NCBI GenBank assembly: GCA_015501585.1
Contig: JADNRY010000359.1
Span: 1 to 62,010, forward strand
Direction of reading: 5' to 3'
Source: Rhodocollybia butyracea
Lineage: Eukaryota; Basidiomycota; Agaricomycetes; Agaricales; Omphalotaceae
DNA length: 62,010 bases
Made by a program: the position numbers and the translations under genes. Of the stretch, positions 1-10,584 are shown piece after piece. Position 1 is the stretch's first letter. Each line of letters opens with the position of its first letter. Below the pieces are notes generated by a model. It was not told the origin of the DNA. It worked only from the letters and a program-made list of their open reading frames with translations, and ran no database searches.

Positions 1-2481
1 AACAAAACTGAGATAGTACCAGTAGGGGATGAGGAGTACCGAGGAAATCTCCTTCTCACCCGCAAACTTAATCCTGACACAAACCCCATACCTGGACATA
101 TAAAAATTACCCCCGACGGGTCCACCATTCGCATTCTGGGGCGCACATTGGAAACTGTGTGGACCCGGCTCAGCCCTGGCTCCCAATAATAGAACGCATT
201 GAGTCTATCCTTAGCCGATGCAAGAAAGGCACCCCACCTTTGAAGCCAAAAGGCACATGCTGAACCTCACCCTAGGCTCCCTGACCCAGTTCCTTACTGC
301 TGCAAGTGGTATGCCAGAGCACATCACCAAACGGCTTATGAAGATCCAACAAGAGTTCCTACAACCCCAATCAGCAAAGCAGTTATGGAAACTGACAGTG
401 CTGTGGGAGGTAAAAAGATCTTTAACCTACAAGCAAGAAATGAGGCAATCCAGCTGATGCGAGCAAAAAAATACCTTGAACTTAACCCTGAGAAGAGACC
501 CCGGTGGGCCTACCTGGCTGACACCTCCATAAGCAACAATGTCCTGAGAACATCCCAGGCTGCACCAGCATCAAGAGTGAACTCATTCCTCCAGGATTGG
601 AAGCCTACCACTAGGAACCTAAGGCCATTACTTTGTGATATGATTAAAACTGCCAAAAAATATGGCCTTGAATTCAACGCCTTAAAACCATCTAGAGCAG
701 TACTGCTCCGCATGCCTTTGTGGCACCATATCGGAGCCAATAAGCATAAGCGACAAATAAATAACACCCCCAGATGCAGGTGTTTGCGCTCCACCCATGG
801 AGTAATCTATGTTGAGGATGCACTCCATATGCTAGGACGCCTCAGTGCCAATGATCACCTCCCCCTACAATGTTGCCTCTGCGGTCCCTGTGTAACTGAC
901 CAAAAAAATTACTGTACTAATCCCCACGCATGTGCTGAGTTTGTGGCCCAACGCCTAAATCACCTATATGACAAGTGGAGTCCTACAATTGTCCCAGGTG
1001 AAGATACCTATGCAAACATTGAATTAGAAGAGGGAGATATCCTGTTCAACACTAAACTGGTAGTCAATAATATCTCTGAAGGGTTCCGGGTATTCTCAAA
1101 ACGGGACTGGGGGACTTTACCTATCTCTGACGGGCCCACTGATGACATTGCTGACCCACAGCAGATAACAGACGTCTACTGTGCAGGACATTGTCTACAC
1201 CCCAAGACAGCAGATGCACAAGGGGGGGGAGGTGCCTGGTATGGGGACAATGACCCTAGGAACTCCACTATCACTCTACCTGCAGACCAACGGCAAACCT
1301 CGCCCACGGCTGCAGCTGCAATGCTATTGCACATCCTTACACAGGCCCCAGTTAACATCCCCCTATGATGTCACACATCCAATGAGCAACTACTCACATC
1401 AATAACAAAGCGACTTACAAACTGGGACATGGAGGGCTTCACTAAAGTGAAGGATGCAGCAATCTATAAAGCCATACTTAGCCACCTCCGCAAGTGCAAT
1501 GCCCCAACTATCTTCTGGAAGGCTGTGTGTAGCCAAAACCAAAGAGCCTATGATGGTGCAAATGAACTGGCATTTGGGGCTGCAGTAAATACCAACGGAA
1601 CAGAACTTAAGATATAACCCTCAATGCAGGGTGATGTGACTGGCATTGTACTTACCAAACTGACCCAGGCACTTGCTTACCACTCTATCAAGGAACAGAA
1701 TGTGCCCGAGCCTAGGCCTGCAACTAAACGCATGATCGAAAAAGTCCAAAATGAAATCTCACCTGTACTCAAGAAGAAACCCCAACCTGAGGCAATCTGG
1801 AAGTCAATACGAGACACAGACATCTCAAGGCGAGCCCGAAACTTCATGTGGACAGCACTTCATGGCGCCCACAAAGTTGGAAAATACTGGAAACACATTC
1901 CAGGATATGAGGAGCGGGCCACCTGCTCTGATTGTGGTGCAACAGAAGACCTGGAGCACATACTGCTCCACTGTAAGAGACCATGGTGCCGTCTCATATG
2001 GGACATAGCAAAAGATCTATGGCCCAAAGACCATGACTATGGCGATTGGCCAGAACCCTCTATGGGGATCATATTAGGATGTAATACCCTTGAATTCAGA
2101 AGCCAGGATGGCAAACCTATGCCAGGAGTCAAGCGCCTTTTTACAATCCTGGTTACTGAAAGTGCCCACCTTATCTGGAAGATCCGCTGTGGATGTGTCA
2201 TAGACCGAGATAATGAAGACGTTTCTGAAAAAGAAGTGCATGGACGCTTGTGTCAAGTTCTGAATCAACAAATTCGAAGGGATCAGATACTGACCTATGC
2301 CCCTCGCTGGCAAAAAAGAGCTTTAACAAAAAAGCTCGTACTTCAGACATGGAGTAAGGTTATTGAGGAGTCACATGACTCGCAAATTGATTGGACTGGA
2401 GAACCCGAGGTTTTAGTGGGTATCGGGCCTCTGAATCAGTACCGACCGCAGAGTCTACACACAGACACAGATGCGGAATAG
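1..2481 (+). pseudogene. LINE reverse transcriptase / RNase H / zinc-knuckle polyprotein remnant
   Basis: Reading moves through frame 1 (1-186), then about frame 3 and frame 2 to about 457, then frame 1 again from 385 to 2481 with stops near 1366 and 1615. The order is RT C-terminus, the thumb-like region with RHPTFEAKRHML, a long connection region, RNase H (about 1160-1600) and a C-terminal zinc finger with CSDCGATEDLEHILLHC at about 1924-1975. This order is normal for fungal LINEs. At the RNase H start, where the family normally has Y-T-D-G-S, this copy has YCAGHC, so the first catalytic aspartate is gone. With at least two frameshifts, two stops and a lost active-site residue, the copy cannot encode an active protein. 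Confidence 0.8.
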
Positions 2482-2721
2482 CCAAGGATCACCATGAACC
2501 TGGCAGCGCTCGAAGCCCCACACTGTAGTGAAAGCTGCGTGCAGAGTCTCTACTCATCATGCATTTCCTCGGTGGAGGTTTCCATTTTCTCCCTACCTCC
2601 ATGAAGGTTTTTCTTCGGAAGTTCCCCTTCACAAATTACGTAGTACAGTGGGCCAGTCTAGTATACGGTTGCCTGTGCTAATGTTTCCTTGTAAACACGT
2701 ACCTCAAAAAAAAAAAAAAAA
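1..2721 (+). mobile_element. LINE (non-LTR retrotransposon), 5'-truncated by the window edge, degenerate
   Basis: The segment reads as the C-terminal half of a LINE polyprotein followed by a 3' UTR and a 15-17 base A run at about 2705-2721, which marks the retroposed 3' end. In frame 1 the first 186 bases give the end of a reverse transcriptase (the RNLLLTRKLNP region). Later blocks give an RNase H-like region and a Cys/His zinc-knuckle region. Because the start lies outside the window, no target-site duplication can be checked. The base just after the poly(A) belongs to a CACTA-like element, so that element abuts or inserted at the LINE tail. Confidence 0.85.
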
Positions 2722-2998
2722 TAGATTGGTTCAGACTATCATATTGAAAGGTTTTGACAATCAGTAAGAGTGATTCAGGCAATCATTGAAAGTGGTTCAG
2801 AGTCCTTTGGACAACCTTTAAGAGTGATTTAGACAATCAGTAAGATTGGTTCAGACAATTAATATGAAGGTGTAAGACAATCTTTTTCAGTAAACTGGAC
2901 AATCATTAAGAATGATTCAGACAATCAATATGAGTGCAAGACAATCATTTAGATTGTGTTTTGGACAATCAAATTAATTGTTTTTACTTCCCATAGTG
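2722..2998 (+). mobile_element. CACTA-like element copy A (one terminus plus subterminal repeats, truncated)
   Basis: This piece ends at 2998 with the reverse complement of a terminus written CACTAYGGGAAG, here as TTCCCATAGTG. Inward it carries dense 10-20 bp subterminal motifs of the form GACAATCA or TGATTGTC spaced every 20-30 bp. The left part is missing and it starts abruptly after the LINE poly(A). The motif order matches copies B, C and D in this window, so it is a member of the same family. The CACTA start plus subterminal repeat clusters are what is known of the CACTA (EnSpm/CMC) superfamily; no transposase is visible here. Confidence 0.6.
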
Positions 2999-3317
2999 CT
3001 TCAGAAGCACTTGAAAATCATCAAAGTGATTGTGTAAGACCCTCCAAATGATTGCTACATACACTCAGAATAGTTGTCCAAGACACTTGAAAAGAGTGTC
3101 CAAAACAGCTCAAATGATTGCTGAACAATCCAAATGATTGTCTCAAGACACTGTGACCCATTTCCAAAAACAATCATTTTGAGTGTCCTGAACAGTCAAT
3201 TGGAGTGTTTGATACCATCATTTGGAGTGTTTTTGACAATCATTTAGATAGTTCACAACTGTTATATAGAGTGGTTCAGAATATCATATTGAAAGACTAG
3301 GACAATCATTGAAAGTA

Positions 3318-3690
3318 CATCAGGAAAAGCCGTTTTTGCCTAGGTGACCCCAGAGTGGCCTAAAGCAAACTAGGTGACCTATGAATCCTATGGCATCCTA
3401 GGAATTTGGGCTTGTCCCTTGCCAGTCAAGGCTCTTGAGGATTCCCTAGGGTATCCTAGGCAAACCCAGGGCAAGCCTAGGTTTGCCCAGGTTTGCCCAG
3501 GTGTTCCCCAGGTGTTCCCCTGGAGCACCTGGGCAAACCTGAGCAAACCTAGACTTGTCTAGGGAATCCTCAAGAGGGTTGAAGGGCAAGGGATGAGCCC
3601 AAATTCCTAGGATGCCATAGGATTCATAGGTCACCTAGTTTGCTTTAGGCCACTCTGGGGTCACCTAGGCAAAAACGGCTTTTCCTGATG
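3318..3690. mobile_element. Fold-back MITE with TA target duplication
   Basis: The ends CATCAGGAAAAGCC and GGCTTTTCCTGATG are perfect inverted repeats, and almost the whole 373 bp forms one hairpin. Arms correspond over roughly 100 bp at each end and more loosely to the centre near 3500. TA occurs on both sides (3316-3317 and 3691-3692), as expected for Tc1/mariner-type MITEs. The empty site (GAAAG-TA-GTTC) matches the uninterrupted sequence in sister CACTA copies. Short open frames on both strands give nearly the same peptide and are a by-product of the palindrome. Confidence 0.85.
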
Positions 3691-3991
3691 TAGTTCAAAC
3701 AACCTTTAAGAGTGATTTAGACAATCAATAAGATTGGTTCAGACAGTCAATAAGATTGGCTCAAACAATCAATATAAAGGTATAAGACAATCTTTTTCAG
3801 TAAACTGGACAATCATTACGAATGGTTCAGACAATCAATATGAGTGCAAGACAATCATATTACAGCCGTTTGTAAAATTCATGACAGTCCATGAATTTGA
3901 GACATGTCTTGTAAACTTCAATGACTTCATAGAAATTTATGATCTCTCTGCTTAGATAAATTTTTCATTTTGAGCATTTCTACATACCACC

Positions 3992-4086
3992 ATGGTAGCT
4001 CGGAAGCACATCAGCGATGATGTTAAGCTTGCGGCTATCAAGCTTCATCTAGGTGATCTTCTTCCTCTTGAGGATATACTCAAGAT
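3992..4086 (+). pseudogene. Transposase N-terminal helix-turn-helix remnant
   Basis: The frame begins MVARKHISDDVKLAAIKL and continues to a stop after about 34 codons. Fungal Tc1/IS630-type transposases commonly start with an M-V-x-x-H-I-S-x-D-x-K motif leading into a homeodomain-like helix-turn-helix, so this is taken as the DNA-binding domain start. The DDE catalytic domain is absent. It agrees with the TA-flanked inverted repeats around it. Confidence 0.55.
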
Positions 4087-4134
4087 ACATGTATAGTTGA
4101 AGGCTAACTGAAAGGTTGAGATCCTTAGGCAGTA

Positions 4135-4668
4135 CTACCTCATTCGGACAGTAAGTGAAAAATTTTGGCAAGAAAACATGACATGTACCTCGTTTATCAA
4201 TCTCATCACTTTTGCGACCTTTCTTGCAAGGTTGAGCTGGAGTCTTTGGGCTTGAAGCTTGTTGAGGATGTAAGATGCGTCAAAAACAACAAGAAAATGT
4301 AAATTACATGTAGATATATCTGCTTTTCTCTTTTTTTTGTCTGCTCTCCTTTTCTTCTCAGCCTTCTTCAGTGCTTCCTTGAATTTTTTCACATCTTCTT
4401 CACGACGTTGTTTGAGTTCTGCAGCAATTTTGGGATCCATGGTGAAATCTGTAGAAGGCTGGCTTTGGATTTTGTCATTGTCATCTTCGGATTCAGTATT
4501 GTTGTCGTGAGTGAGGTCTGTCACTGAATTTGCTGAGGCATCTTCCTCAAAGTCATCACTATTGTCGATGAACTCACGGCTCTTCACCATTGAAGAGGTA
4601 GAACGGCAACAAGCCATGATGAAAGTGAGCAAAGAGAAGAGTAACGGCAGGCAAAACTTAAAATTCAC
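4135..4668 (-). CDS. Hypothetical acidic and lysine-rich frame inside the pogo-like element
   Basis: A 177-codon open frame runs antisense to the transposase remnant. It has a hydrophobic start, then an acidic stretch rich in D, E, N and S, then a strongly charged K/E/R segment (about residues 85-115) likely to be a helix or coiled coil. No family was recognised. It may be a host gene fragment carried by the element or a chance frame; the internal M at the sequence MACCRSTSSMVKSREF is a plausible alternative start. Low confidence that it is expressed. Confidence 0.25.
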   Translation of the reverse strand: MNFKFCLPLLFSLLTFIMACCRSTSSMVKSREFIDNSDDFEEDASANSVTDLTHDNNTESEDDNDKIQSQPSTDFTMDPKIAAELKQRREEDVKKFKEALKKAEKKRRADKKKRKADISTCNLHFLVVFDASYILNKLQAQRLQLNLARKVAKVMRLINEVHVMFSCQNFSLTVRMR

Positions 4669-4819
4669 AAGTCATTTGAAATGACAAATACACCAAGTCA
4701 TTCAAATTTTTAAGACATGTCTCAAATTCATGGACTGTCATGAATTTTGCAAACGGCTGTAATTGTCTTCCCATAGTGTATTTGAGTCCTGAAATAGTGC
4801 AAGAGCAACGGAATAGACA

Positions 4820-6240
4820 TCACAAGTGTGAAAGTCTGGGAGTGCCGCATGCAGAGACTCGAGAGGCAATGATCATCCCAATAGTGGTATTGTGGTAAGC
4901 ATAGTTCAGCACAAGGTGACTTTCCTTGGATTGCGCAGCTTCCAAGACAGCTAAGCAACACTGTGCAAGGTAGTCATGGCCCACAGCTTTATCAATAAAG
5001 AACTGCTGGGACCTTTTTTGGTCTGATAAAAAATCCACAAAGGATGCATGACAAAACCGCAGAGCCGATTCCACAGGTGTGGGGCCATCAAAAAGAGAAT
5101 GAACACTAGATAATGCAGCGCGGAGGGCACCAATAGATTTCATCTCCATACAGAGAAGGCGTGTTAAGGTCATGTCCATATGGGCTGTCTCACATTGAGA
5201 ATTCCACTCCTCCTTATTCACCTCTCCATATGCTATGATTGCCCCAAGGATTTGAATTGTTCTTGTGTGAGGTGGACAGAATCTGGTGAAAGAGAGCATC
5301 CAGTTCTGCAAATGGCAACTGCGATACCGAAATGTATTTGAATTCTGGTTTGTTGAATGATTCCTTGATGCGAGGTTCTGGTCTGCTGGCAAATAAAATT
5401 CAAAATGGGAGGGCGTACTTTAGAATCACATTTCCAAGGGTGGAAATGATGCGTTGTTGATTCTGGCTCTCAGAGCATTCATCAAGACCATCAATGATAA
5501 GGATCATAGCGCTCATTGGTGAAGTGGCAGAGAGTGGGATAAGATCTGTCTGTCCATTCTCACCTTCATGGCGGGAATGTGATGAAGGATATTTTCTAAG
5601 CAACTCCTGGTGAATTTGAGCCTTTAAGCATGGCCAAAGAATGAGCTGTTCAAATTGAATCTCAATCGATGTGAGGACAGCGAGGTTGTTGACTATCACA
5701 GAATTCATAATTGAGCGCAACTCAGGTAACGTGGTAGCCAATTGTAATGCGAGTGTTGTGAAAAGCTGTCGAGGGTTGTTTCGCGAGGGATCAGCACGCC
5801 AAAAGAAAAACGCTCCTGCCAAAGTCCCATCCTTCGCACAAGCTTCAGCAAAAGTCTGCGCAATAGCAGACTTCCCTGCTCCAGCAGGGCCGTAGAGCCA
5901 ATGAATCTGTTCGTGAGGTCTGTTAGTCCTGAATGTATCATCCCCTTCACTACCCGCCACCAGCATATCTTGTTTGGCCCAGTGCTTCAAAGCTTTCAGG
6001 ACTGCTTCTTGTGTACCCAGATGGCATAGCGGAGGGGGAAAATGAGCTTCTGCATTGTACCGAGCTGAAGTGGAGGTATGATCATAGAGCATCCAACTTC
6101 ATCATTGGCCGGGGAACCTTCAATAGCATTGGACGCGATTTGAACATTTCCATGCAGGATGGAGAAAGAGGTGGGTATATCCATGGATCGCTATCATTAA
6201 TGTTGGCTTACTTGCAATTGAAATATTGCTTGCCATAAAG
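4820..6240 (-). pseudogene. NACHT NTPase (NLR-like) gene, broken
   Basis: On the minus strand, 6092-5400 encodes the NTPase core. It has a CHxGTxEAVL linker typical of fungal NACHT proteins, Walker A GPAGAGKSAIAQT, FFFWRADPSRNN, and Walker B LIIDGLDECSES. A TGA at 5398-5400 follows the block ending KYALPF, but the same frame continues immediately as ILFASRPEPRIKESF, the conserved strand after Walker B, so this is a nonsense mutation. Further on, a block ending near SVSQ joins LPFAELDALFHQIL, suggesting an internal deletion, and then the frame shifts into 5290-4820, which holds the C-terminal helical region (HASFVDFLSDQKRSQQF). Upstream, 6184-5996 may be the N-terminal exon in another frame. 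The 3' end lies about 40 bp from CACTA-like copy B. NACHT proteins act as nucleotide-dependent switches in fungal nonself recognition; this copy is very probably dead. Confidence 0.8.
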
Positions 6241-6888
6241 GCCTTCTCAAGCTGCATTGAACATTTGGAAGGAGTATGGATGTGAAAGGTGTAGCACCAC
6301 GAGGCTAGACGACAGTATTAGTATTGAAATTGATTGAATTGCTGCGTTTGAGCGCTATTATGTGTCTATCACCCATTATACAATAATACAACTCAAGCAT
6401 CAGGACTCAGCACCTCTTCTGAGGTGGAGTAAGTTTGATAGCAAATTGGTGGAGGTGCTGGTGAATATCGCAAAACGGATCGATGGCTGGGAAGTTTCAG
6501 CAGGGCAGTTTCTTGACAATAGATTGAACCAAGTCAGGCTGGGTATTATACCAACATACAACAGACATGATCTCGACATACAGGAGTCAAAATCTGGAAC
6601 ACCAGGTACTACATTCACATATCCCACAAGAACAAGAAAATATGCAACAGACGTACAAGTGGCAACCTGTGTTGTCCAATGCAAGTAAATATTTCAATGC
6701 TTAATTCATCAGACCCTTCTGTGGCTCCAGTCCCGTATGAGCTGGAAAAAGTATGGGAATGAAGCCAGTTTCTTATAAGTTGCTGCAAGATCTGGTAAGC
6801 CGAGAAGTTGCATGGCATGGTGATATGGAATTTGAAATTTGAGGCCCTTGACTAATGTTGCTTGTTATAAGGAAGAGCCTGTGTCATT
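6241..6888. other. Spacer upstream of the NACHT pseudogene, no gene recognised
   Basis: Both strands have short open frames (about 100 codons at 6362-6688 plus, 94 at 6400-6684 minus) without a recognisable domain. On position alone this could hold upstream exons of the NACHT gene on the minus strand, but no motif supports that. Confidence 0.3.
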
Positions 6889-7690
6889 GGTGAGCAGTCA
6901 TTTGACAGTGGGGAGGTTTAACAATGTACCAATCCACTCTCCGTTTCAAGCGCAGATCCCGGCTTGTTCACGGAAAGACGTGGAAAAGGGACAGGCAGAT
7001 ATGCAAGTGACGTAGACTGATTACTAGAAGGAAGGAAGGTTTTATTACACGGCATAGTCAAAACACGTACAGATAGGGGTTCAAACATTCATAACACTCA
7101 TACTTACCATAAGCAACTTGACCCACATCTGTTGTACAAGATTTCTTGTCGATGCAGTCATTCAAATCAAGGGCCGGTCAAAATTCAGACCGGTCGGTGT
7201 CTGCCCATGTGAATAAACTGTGACTGGATTGTACATTGATAATATATCTCTCTTATGCCTACAGCTTTGTTCTCGAAATCGATGTACATCAACGCCATCA
7301 ACGCCATATTATCCATGTTATGTCAGTACCTTACTCCGAGTCTGACCCTCTCGCAATCGTCTGGCTGAAGAGATTTAATGCTCTATGTAAAACTTGCTGG
7401 ATAGAGCTGAGCAGTGAAGATAGAGTCAAGGATTACTCGACATGCATGGTGCGGAGATACAATTGCTGGTTACCTCATGATATATGCACAGACTGACTAA
7501 AGTGGTCTTTACTAAGGCATCGTGCTAAAGGCACAAAGTTCATCAGGGTGAAATGCCGTCAAGTCTGTTCTAAAGACAGAGGTTGTTTGGAAAGGTTTGG
7601 AAGTTGTTGTGCGATGTTCTCTCTCACTATTTGCTATAGTGGTCATCTAAGTGAACTTTCAAGTTTCAAGCCTCAGGCCTCAGCCCCAGT
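6889..7690. repeat. Dispersed ~0.8 kb repeat, copy 1 (sister at 50787-51645)
   Basis: Long blocks match the segment at 50787-51645 in the same order and orientation. Examples are GGTTTAACAATGTA, CACTCTCCGTTTCAAGCGC, CATCAACGCCATCAACGCC and AAGTGGTCTTTACTAAGGC. Small insertions and deletions separate the blocks. Neither copy shows a convincing coding region, and no inverted ends or target duplication were seen. It is either an old segmental duplication or an unclassified element. About 650 bp follow to 8343 without recognisable features. Confidence 0.75.
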
Positions 7691-8370
7691 CAAAAGTCCG
7701 GATGGCCAGACTGGACCAGAGCATTTAAAAACAAAAATGTCGATACAATCCGATGTCATCTGCTCTAGTCCGAAAATTGGTACAGGTCAAAATGCTCAGA
7801 ACCGCTGAGATCATGTTGTAGTGGTTCTTCATGAATTTGAGTCACTACAGACAGATGTAACTTGACAAAATCTAGTTTGCAAATCTGCTCAGATTGGACT
7901 GGAGCCTTTTTCGTTTGCTGCCATATATGGCATATAATTTCTCCTACATACACAATACATGCTAGAATATGTACAGCACAATAGGCTAATAAACTTTACT
8001 TCACTGTATGCTTTTGATATCCTTTCCTCTTGTGTTCTTCTGCAGTACTAGTATAGAGACCAATCAGACCAACAGTCAAATGAGGAACGAAAATACTTAC
8101 CAGGCTACGCACTTCCTCGCGGCCACCCTTTCCTCCTACGGCTTGCGGCCAACAGCACAAGGACATCTCAACGAGTCTTGAAGTCATTCACCGTGCCTTG
8201 TTGGCATGATTCTAGCTTGCACGAGAATGCATATAGCTCTATTTGAGGCATGAGGTGAGTGAAGAAAAAGCAATGGATACAAGGACGTACTTTGTATTAG
8301 TTGGATCGGCAGTGGGTTTCCGCGCTGTCTTATGCTGCAATCGTATGCTGTTCAAATTGCACAAAAATTA

Positions 8371-8660
8371 CCCGCTGTAAACCTTGAATGTCCCCCTGTA
8401 AACTTTCATTTTTTTGACCCATAAACTTTCAACCTGGGAAACTTTCATTTTCTGCCACGTAAACTTTCGTTTTTTTGCCCCCGTAAACTTTCGTTTTTTT
8501 TGCCCCCGTAAACTTTCTTTTTTTTGACCCGTAAACTTTCAATGTGGGAAACTTTCATTTCTGCCCCGTAAACTTTCGTTTTTGCCCCGTAAACTTTCAT
8601 TATTTTTTTTTTGCCCCATAAATTTATCCCCGGAAACTTTGATTTTTTGCCTGTAAACTT
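8371..8660. repeat. Subterminal tandem array of CCCCGTAAACTTTC units (left)
   Basis: About ten imperfect units of 20-35 bp share the core CCGTAAACTTTC followed by a T run and G/C-rich spacer. The inverted counterpart sits at the other end of the same element (11795-12057) with core GAAAGTTTACGG, there alternating with AACTTTTTAAAGTTTTCC. Subterminal arrays of this kind often serve as transposase binding sites; that role is inference here. Confidence 0.85.
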
Positions 8661-8838
8661 TTAGTGGACCCATAACATTTCAGTCTTTGATATTATCAAG
8701 TGGTTGCACTGACTCAAATTTCTACCTTGTAATTGTACTTAGGGATCTGCATCTGGTCCATATGCTTTTGAGTTATCAAGCCCTGAAGATTCATGGGTTG
8801 AGTACTTGATTGTGGTGCTGCTCAATAGTGCTGCTTGC

Positions 8839-9178
8839 TCTCTGCAGCACCCACTACAATTTTATTATATTCCCAAGGTGCTCCCCTAACTAAATTACAA
8901 TTGGCTAAGGAAGAGAGGACCCTATATCATATATGTGGAATTGCTCTCTGTAGCCCCCACTACAATTTTGTTATATGCCCAGGGTGCTTGCCTAACTAGA
9001 TTACACCCTTTTGGCTCAACTGGCCAAGGAACAGAGGACCCTATATCATATATGTGGAACTGCTCTCTTTAATCTCCACAACAATTTTATTGAATGCCCT
9101 GGGTGCTCCCCTAACTAGACTACAGACTTTTGGCTCAATTGGCCAAGGAAGAGAGGACCCTATATCATATATGTAAAG
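8839..9178. repeat. Three tandem copies of a 106-119 bp minisatellite
   Basis: Units begin at 8839, 8945 and 9064. Each contains CACTACAATTTT (or a close variant), GTGCTCCCCTAACTA and ends with GAGGACCCTATATCATATAT. They lie within the 8344-12084 element. No coding potential seen. Confidence 0.9.
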
Positions 9179-9320
9179 CAGTGCATACTGAACAGTCCTG
9201 CTTGCTCCACTCTTGTTCTCATTCTCATGAATACATCTATGATATCCCAAGATTGACTAGTGGACTTCCAGTGTAGCACAAAAGCTGGACTACTATTGCA
9301 AACAAAGATAAGTAATATAA

Positions 9321-9412
9321 GTATGATAGAAAGGAGTGTATATTAGCAAGATCAAGGTAAGTGTATGTATGATAGAAAGGAGTATACATTAGTGTGATCA
9401 AGGTAAGCATAA
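9321..9412. repeat. Two tandem copies of a 46 bp unit
   Basis: GTATGATAGAAAGGAG recurs at 9321 and 9367, each followed by an ATTAG...GATCAAGGTAAG segment. Simple tandem duplication. Confidence 0.85.
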
Positions 9413-10142
9413 TGTGTAGATCAATATAACAGTGCAGATACAAGAGATTTGGCTTTCCTTGCATCTTTATTAGGGCCAGCAACTGAGTTGTGTATGATCA
9501 TATCATAATCTGCTTGTGATAGGCAACAGAGATGACCTTCCAGGTCCCATGAGACAGTGACCACTTACTGCAGGAGGTATCAGTATTAAATTACAATATG
9601 CATGGAAGCACACACACAACCACCAGCTATACACAGATACTTTCCATGTGTACAAACATGAATGGGCCTTGGAGTTGTTGACCCAAGAAGGTAGTGTGCA
9701 GGTGCATAATCTTATTCTTCATTCTGGTGTGAAGCCTTCCGGAATAGGCTCAACTGCATCCAAATATTGGCTGGAGTCTATAGTAAGTGTTGTATAGGAT
9801 TTTTGGGCAGTCTCAAGTGCAAAACTAGATGGATGAGTAACTAGGCATCCTGTAGCCACCCTTGAGCTCAATTCTGTTCAAAGTGATTTAAAAATAATAC
9901 ACCTTCAATGTGGAAGGACAGTATTATACCATGATGTGGCAAACCAGCCACAGTCTGTGACCTGTCAATGACCACTGACCCTTGCCGACTCCACTCTCTT
10001 TTGTTGTGCCCATGGTAATCCATTACAATGACACTCAACAACCCTCAATGACCATGAACCATTGCAGAAAATCTTCTGAGTGGCCTCTGATTCCAACCAC
10101 CAACCTTCACCAACCCTGGTCCCTCACTGCCAAGCTCATAAG

Positions 10143-10491
10143 TAGTGCTCCGAAGGCTTGGCTTCAACTGGCGGCGCGCCGGCCATAAGCCAAAACTAAG
10201 CTAAGCCGAGCCGAGCCAATATAAACTTGGCTGATAGCCGCTTTGAGCGGCTTAGCCATGGCTTCTATAAGTCGGTACGGGCCGTAGCTAACACCGCCTA
10301 ACATTTGTTTATGCCACCACAAAAACAGGATTGCGGTGGCATAAACAACTTTGCACAGCCATTAATATATCTACAACGGCTGAAGCCGTAGCGCGCCAAG
10401 CCGGTCGCTATAGTGAGTAAGCCGAGCCATTTAAAGCCAAAGCCGATCAAAGCCAAGCTAAGCGGAGCTAAGCCAAGCCTTCAGAGCACTA
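10143..10491. mobile_element. hAT-type MITE, 349 bp, 8 bp target duplication
   Basis: The element starts TAGTGCTCCGAAGGCTTGGC and ends with the near-complement GCCAAGCCTTCAGAGCACTA. CTCATAAG flanks it on both sides (10135-10142 and 10492-10499). An 8 bp duplication and a terminal TAGTG are typical of the hAT superfamily. The interior is rich in AGCC/GGCT motifs and has no gene. It is nested in the 8344-12084 element. Confidence 0.9.
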
Positions 10492-10502
10492 CTCATAAGC
10501 TG

Positions 10503-10584
10503 TGTTAGAATAAGTGCACTAAGTATACAGCTCTGCCATGTAACTGGTTACATGGCAGAGCTGCATAGTGCACTTATTCTAACA
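10503..10584. repeat. 82 bp near-perfect palindrome
   Basis: TGTTAGAATAAGTGCAC at the left is the exact complement of GTGCACTTATTCTAACA at the right, and the inner CAGCTCTGCCATGTAAC pairs with GTTACATGGCAGAGCTG, with only a few unpaired bases. It begins four bases after the hAT MITE duplication. It could be a tiny fold-back element; no clear target duplication is visible. Confidence 0.85.

Larger units (their letters stand above)
3863..4759 (+). mobile_element. pogo/Tc1-mariner-like element, TA-flanked, decayed
   Basis: Inverted repeats begin CAGCCGTTTG at 3863 and end CAAACGGCTG at 4759. They extend about 45 bp with few mismatches and are flanked by TA (3861-3862 and 4760-4761). Inside are a remnant of an IS630/Tc1-type transposase N-terminus (about 3992) and, on the opposite strand, an acidic/lysine-rich frame. 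At 897 bp it is too short for a full transposase, so this is a deletion derivative. It sits inside CACTA-like copy B. Confidence 0.75.
2999..4778 (+). mobile_element. CACTA-like element copy B with two nested insertions
   Basis: From 2999 the subterminal repeat order of copy D (reverse complement) can be followed to 3315, resumes at 3691-3862 and ends with TTCCCATAGTG at 4778. Removing the MITE at 3318-3690 and the pogo-like element at 3863-4759 restores continuous homology to the other copies, including the join across each TA target. The left terminus is not clear, because copy A's terminus at 2998 directly abuts it. No protein-coding frame belongs to this element itself. Confidence 0.6.

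Noticed and set aside
2722..3300. CRISPR-like regular repeats
   Set aside because: Motifs are short, variable in spacing and shared among transposon copies; the organism is a eukaryote, and they are transposon subterminal repeats.
3374..3634. Two near-identical peptides of 62 codons on opposite strands
   Set aside because: They are mirror products of the fold-back MITE and not genes.
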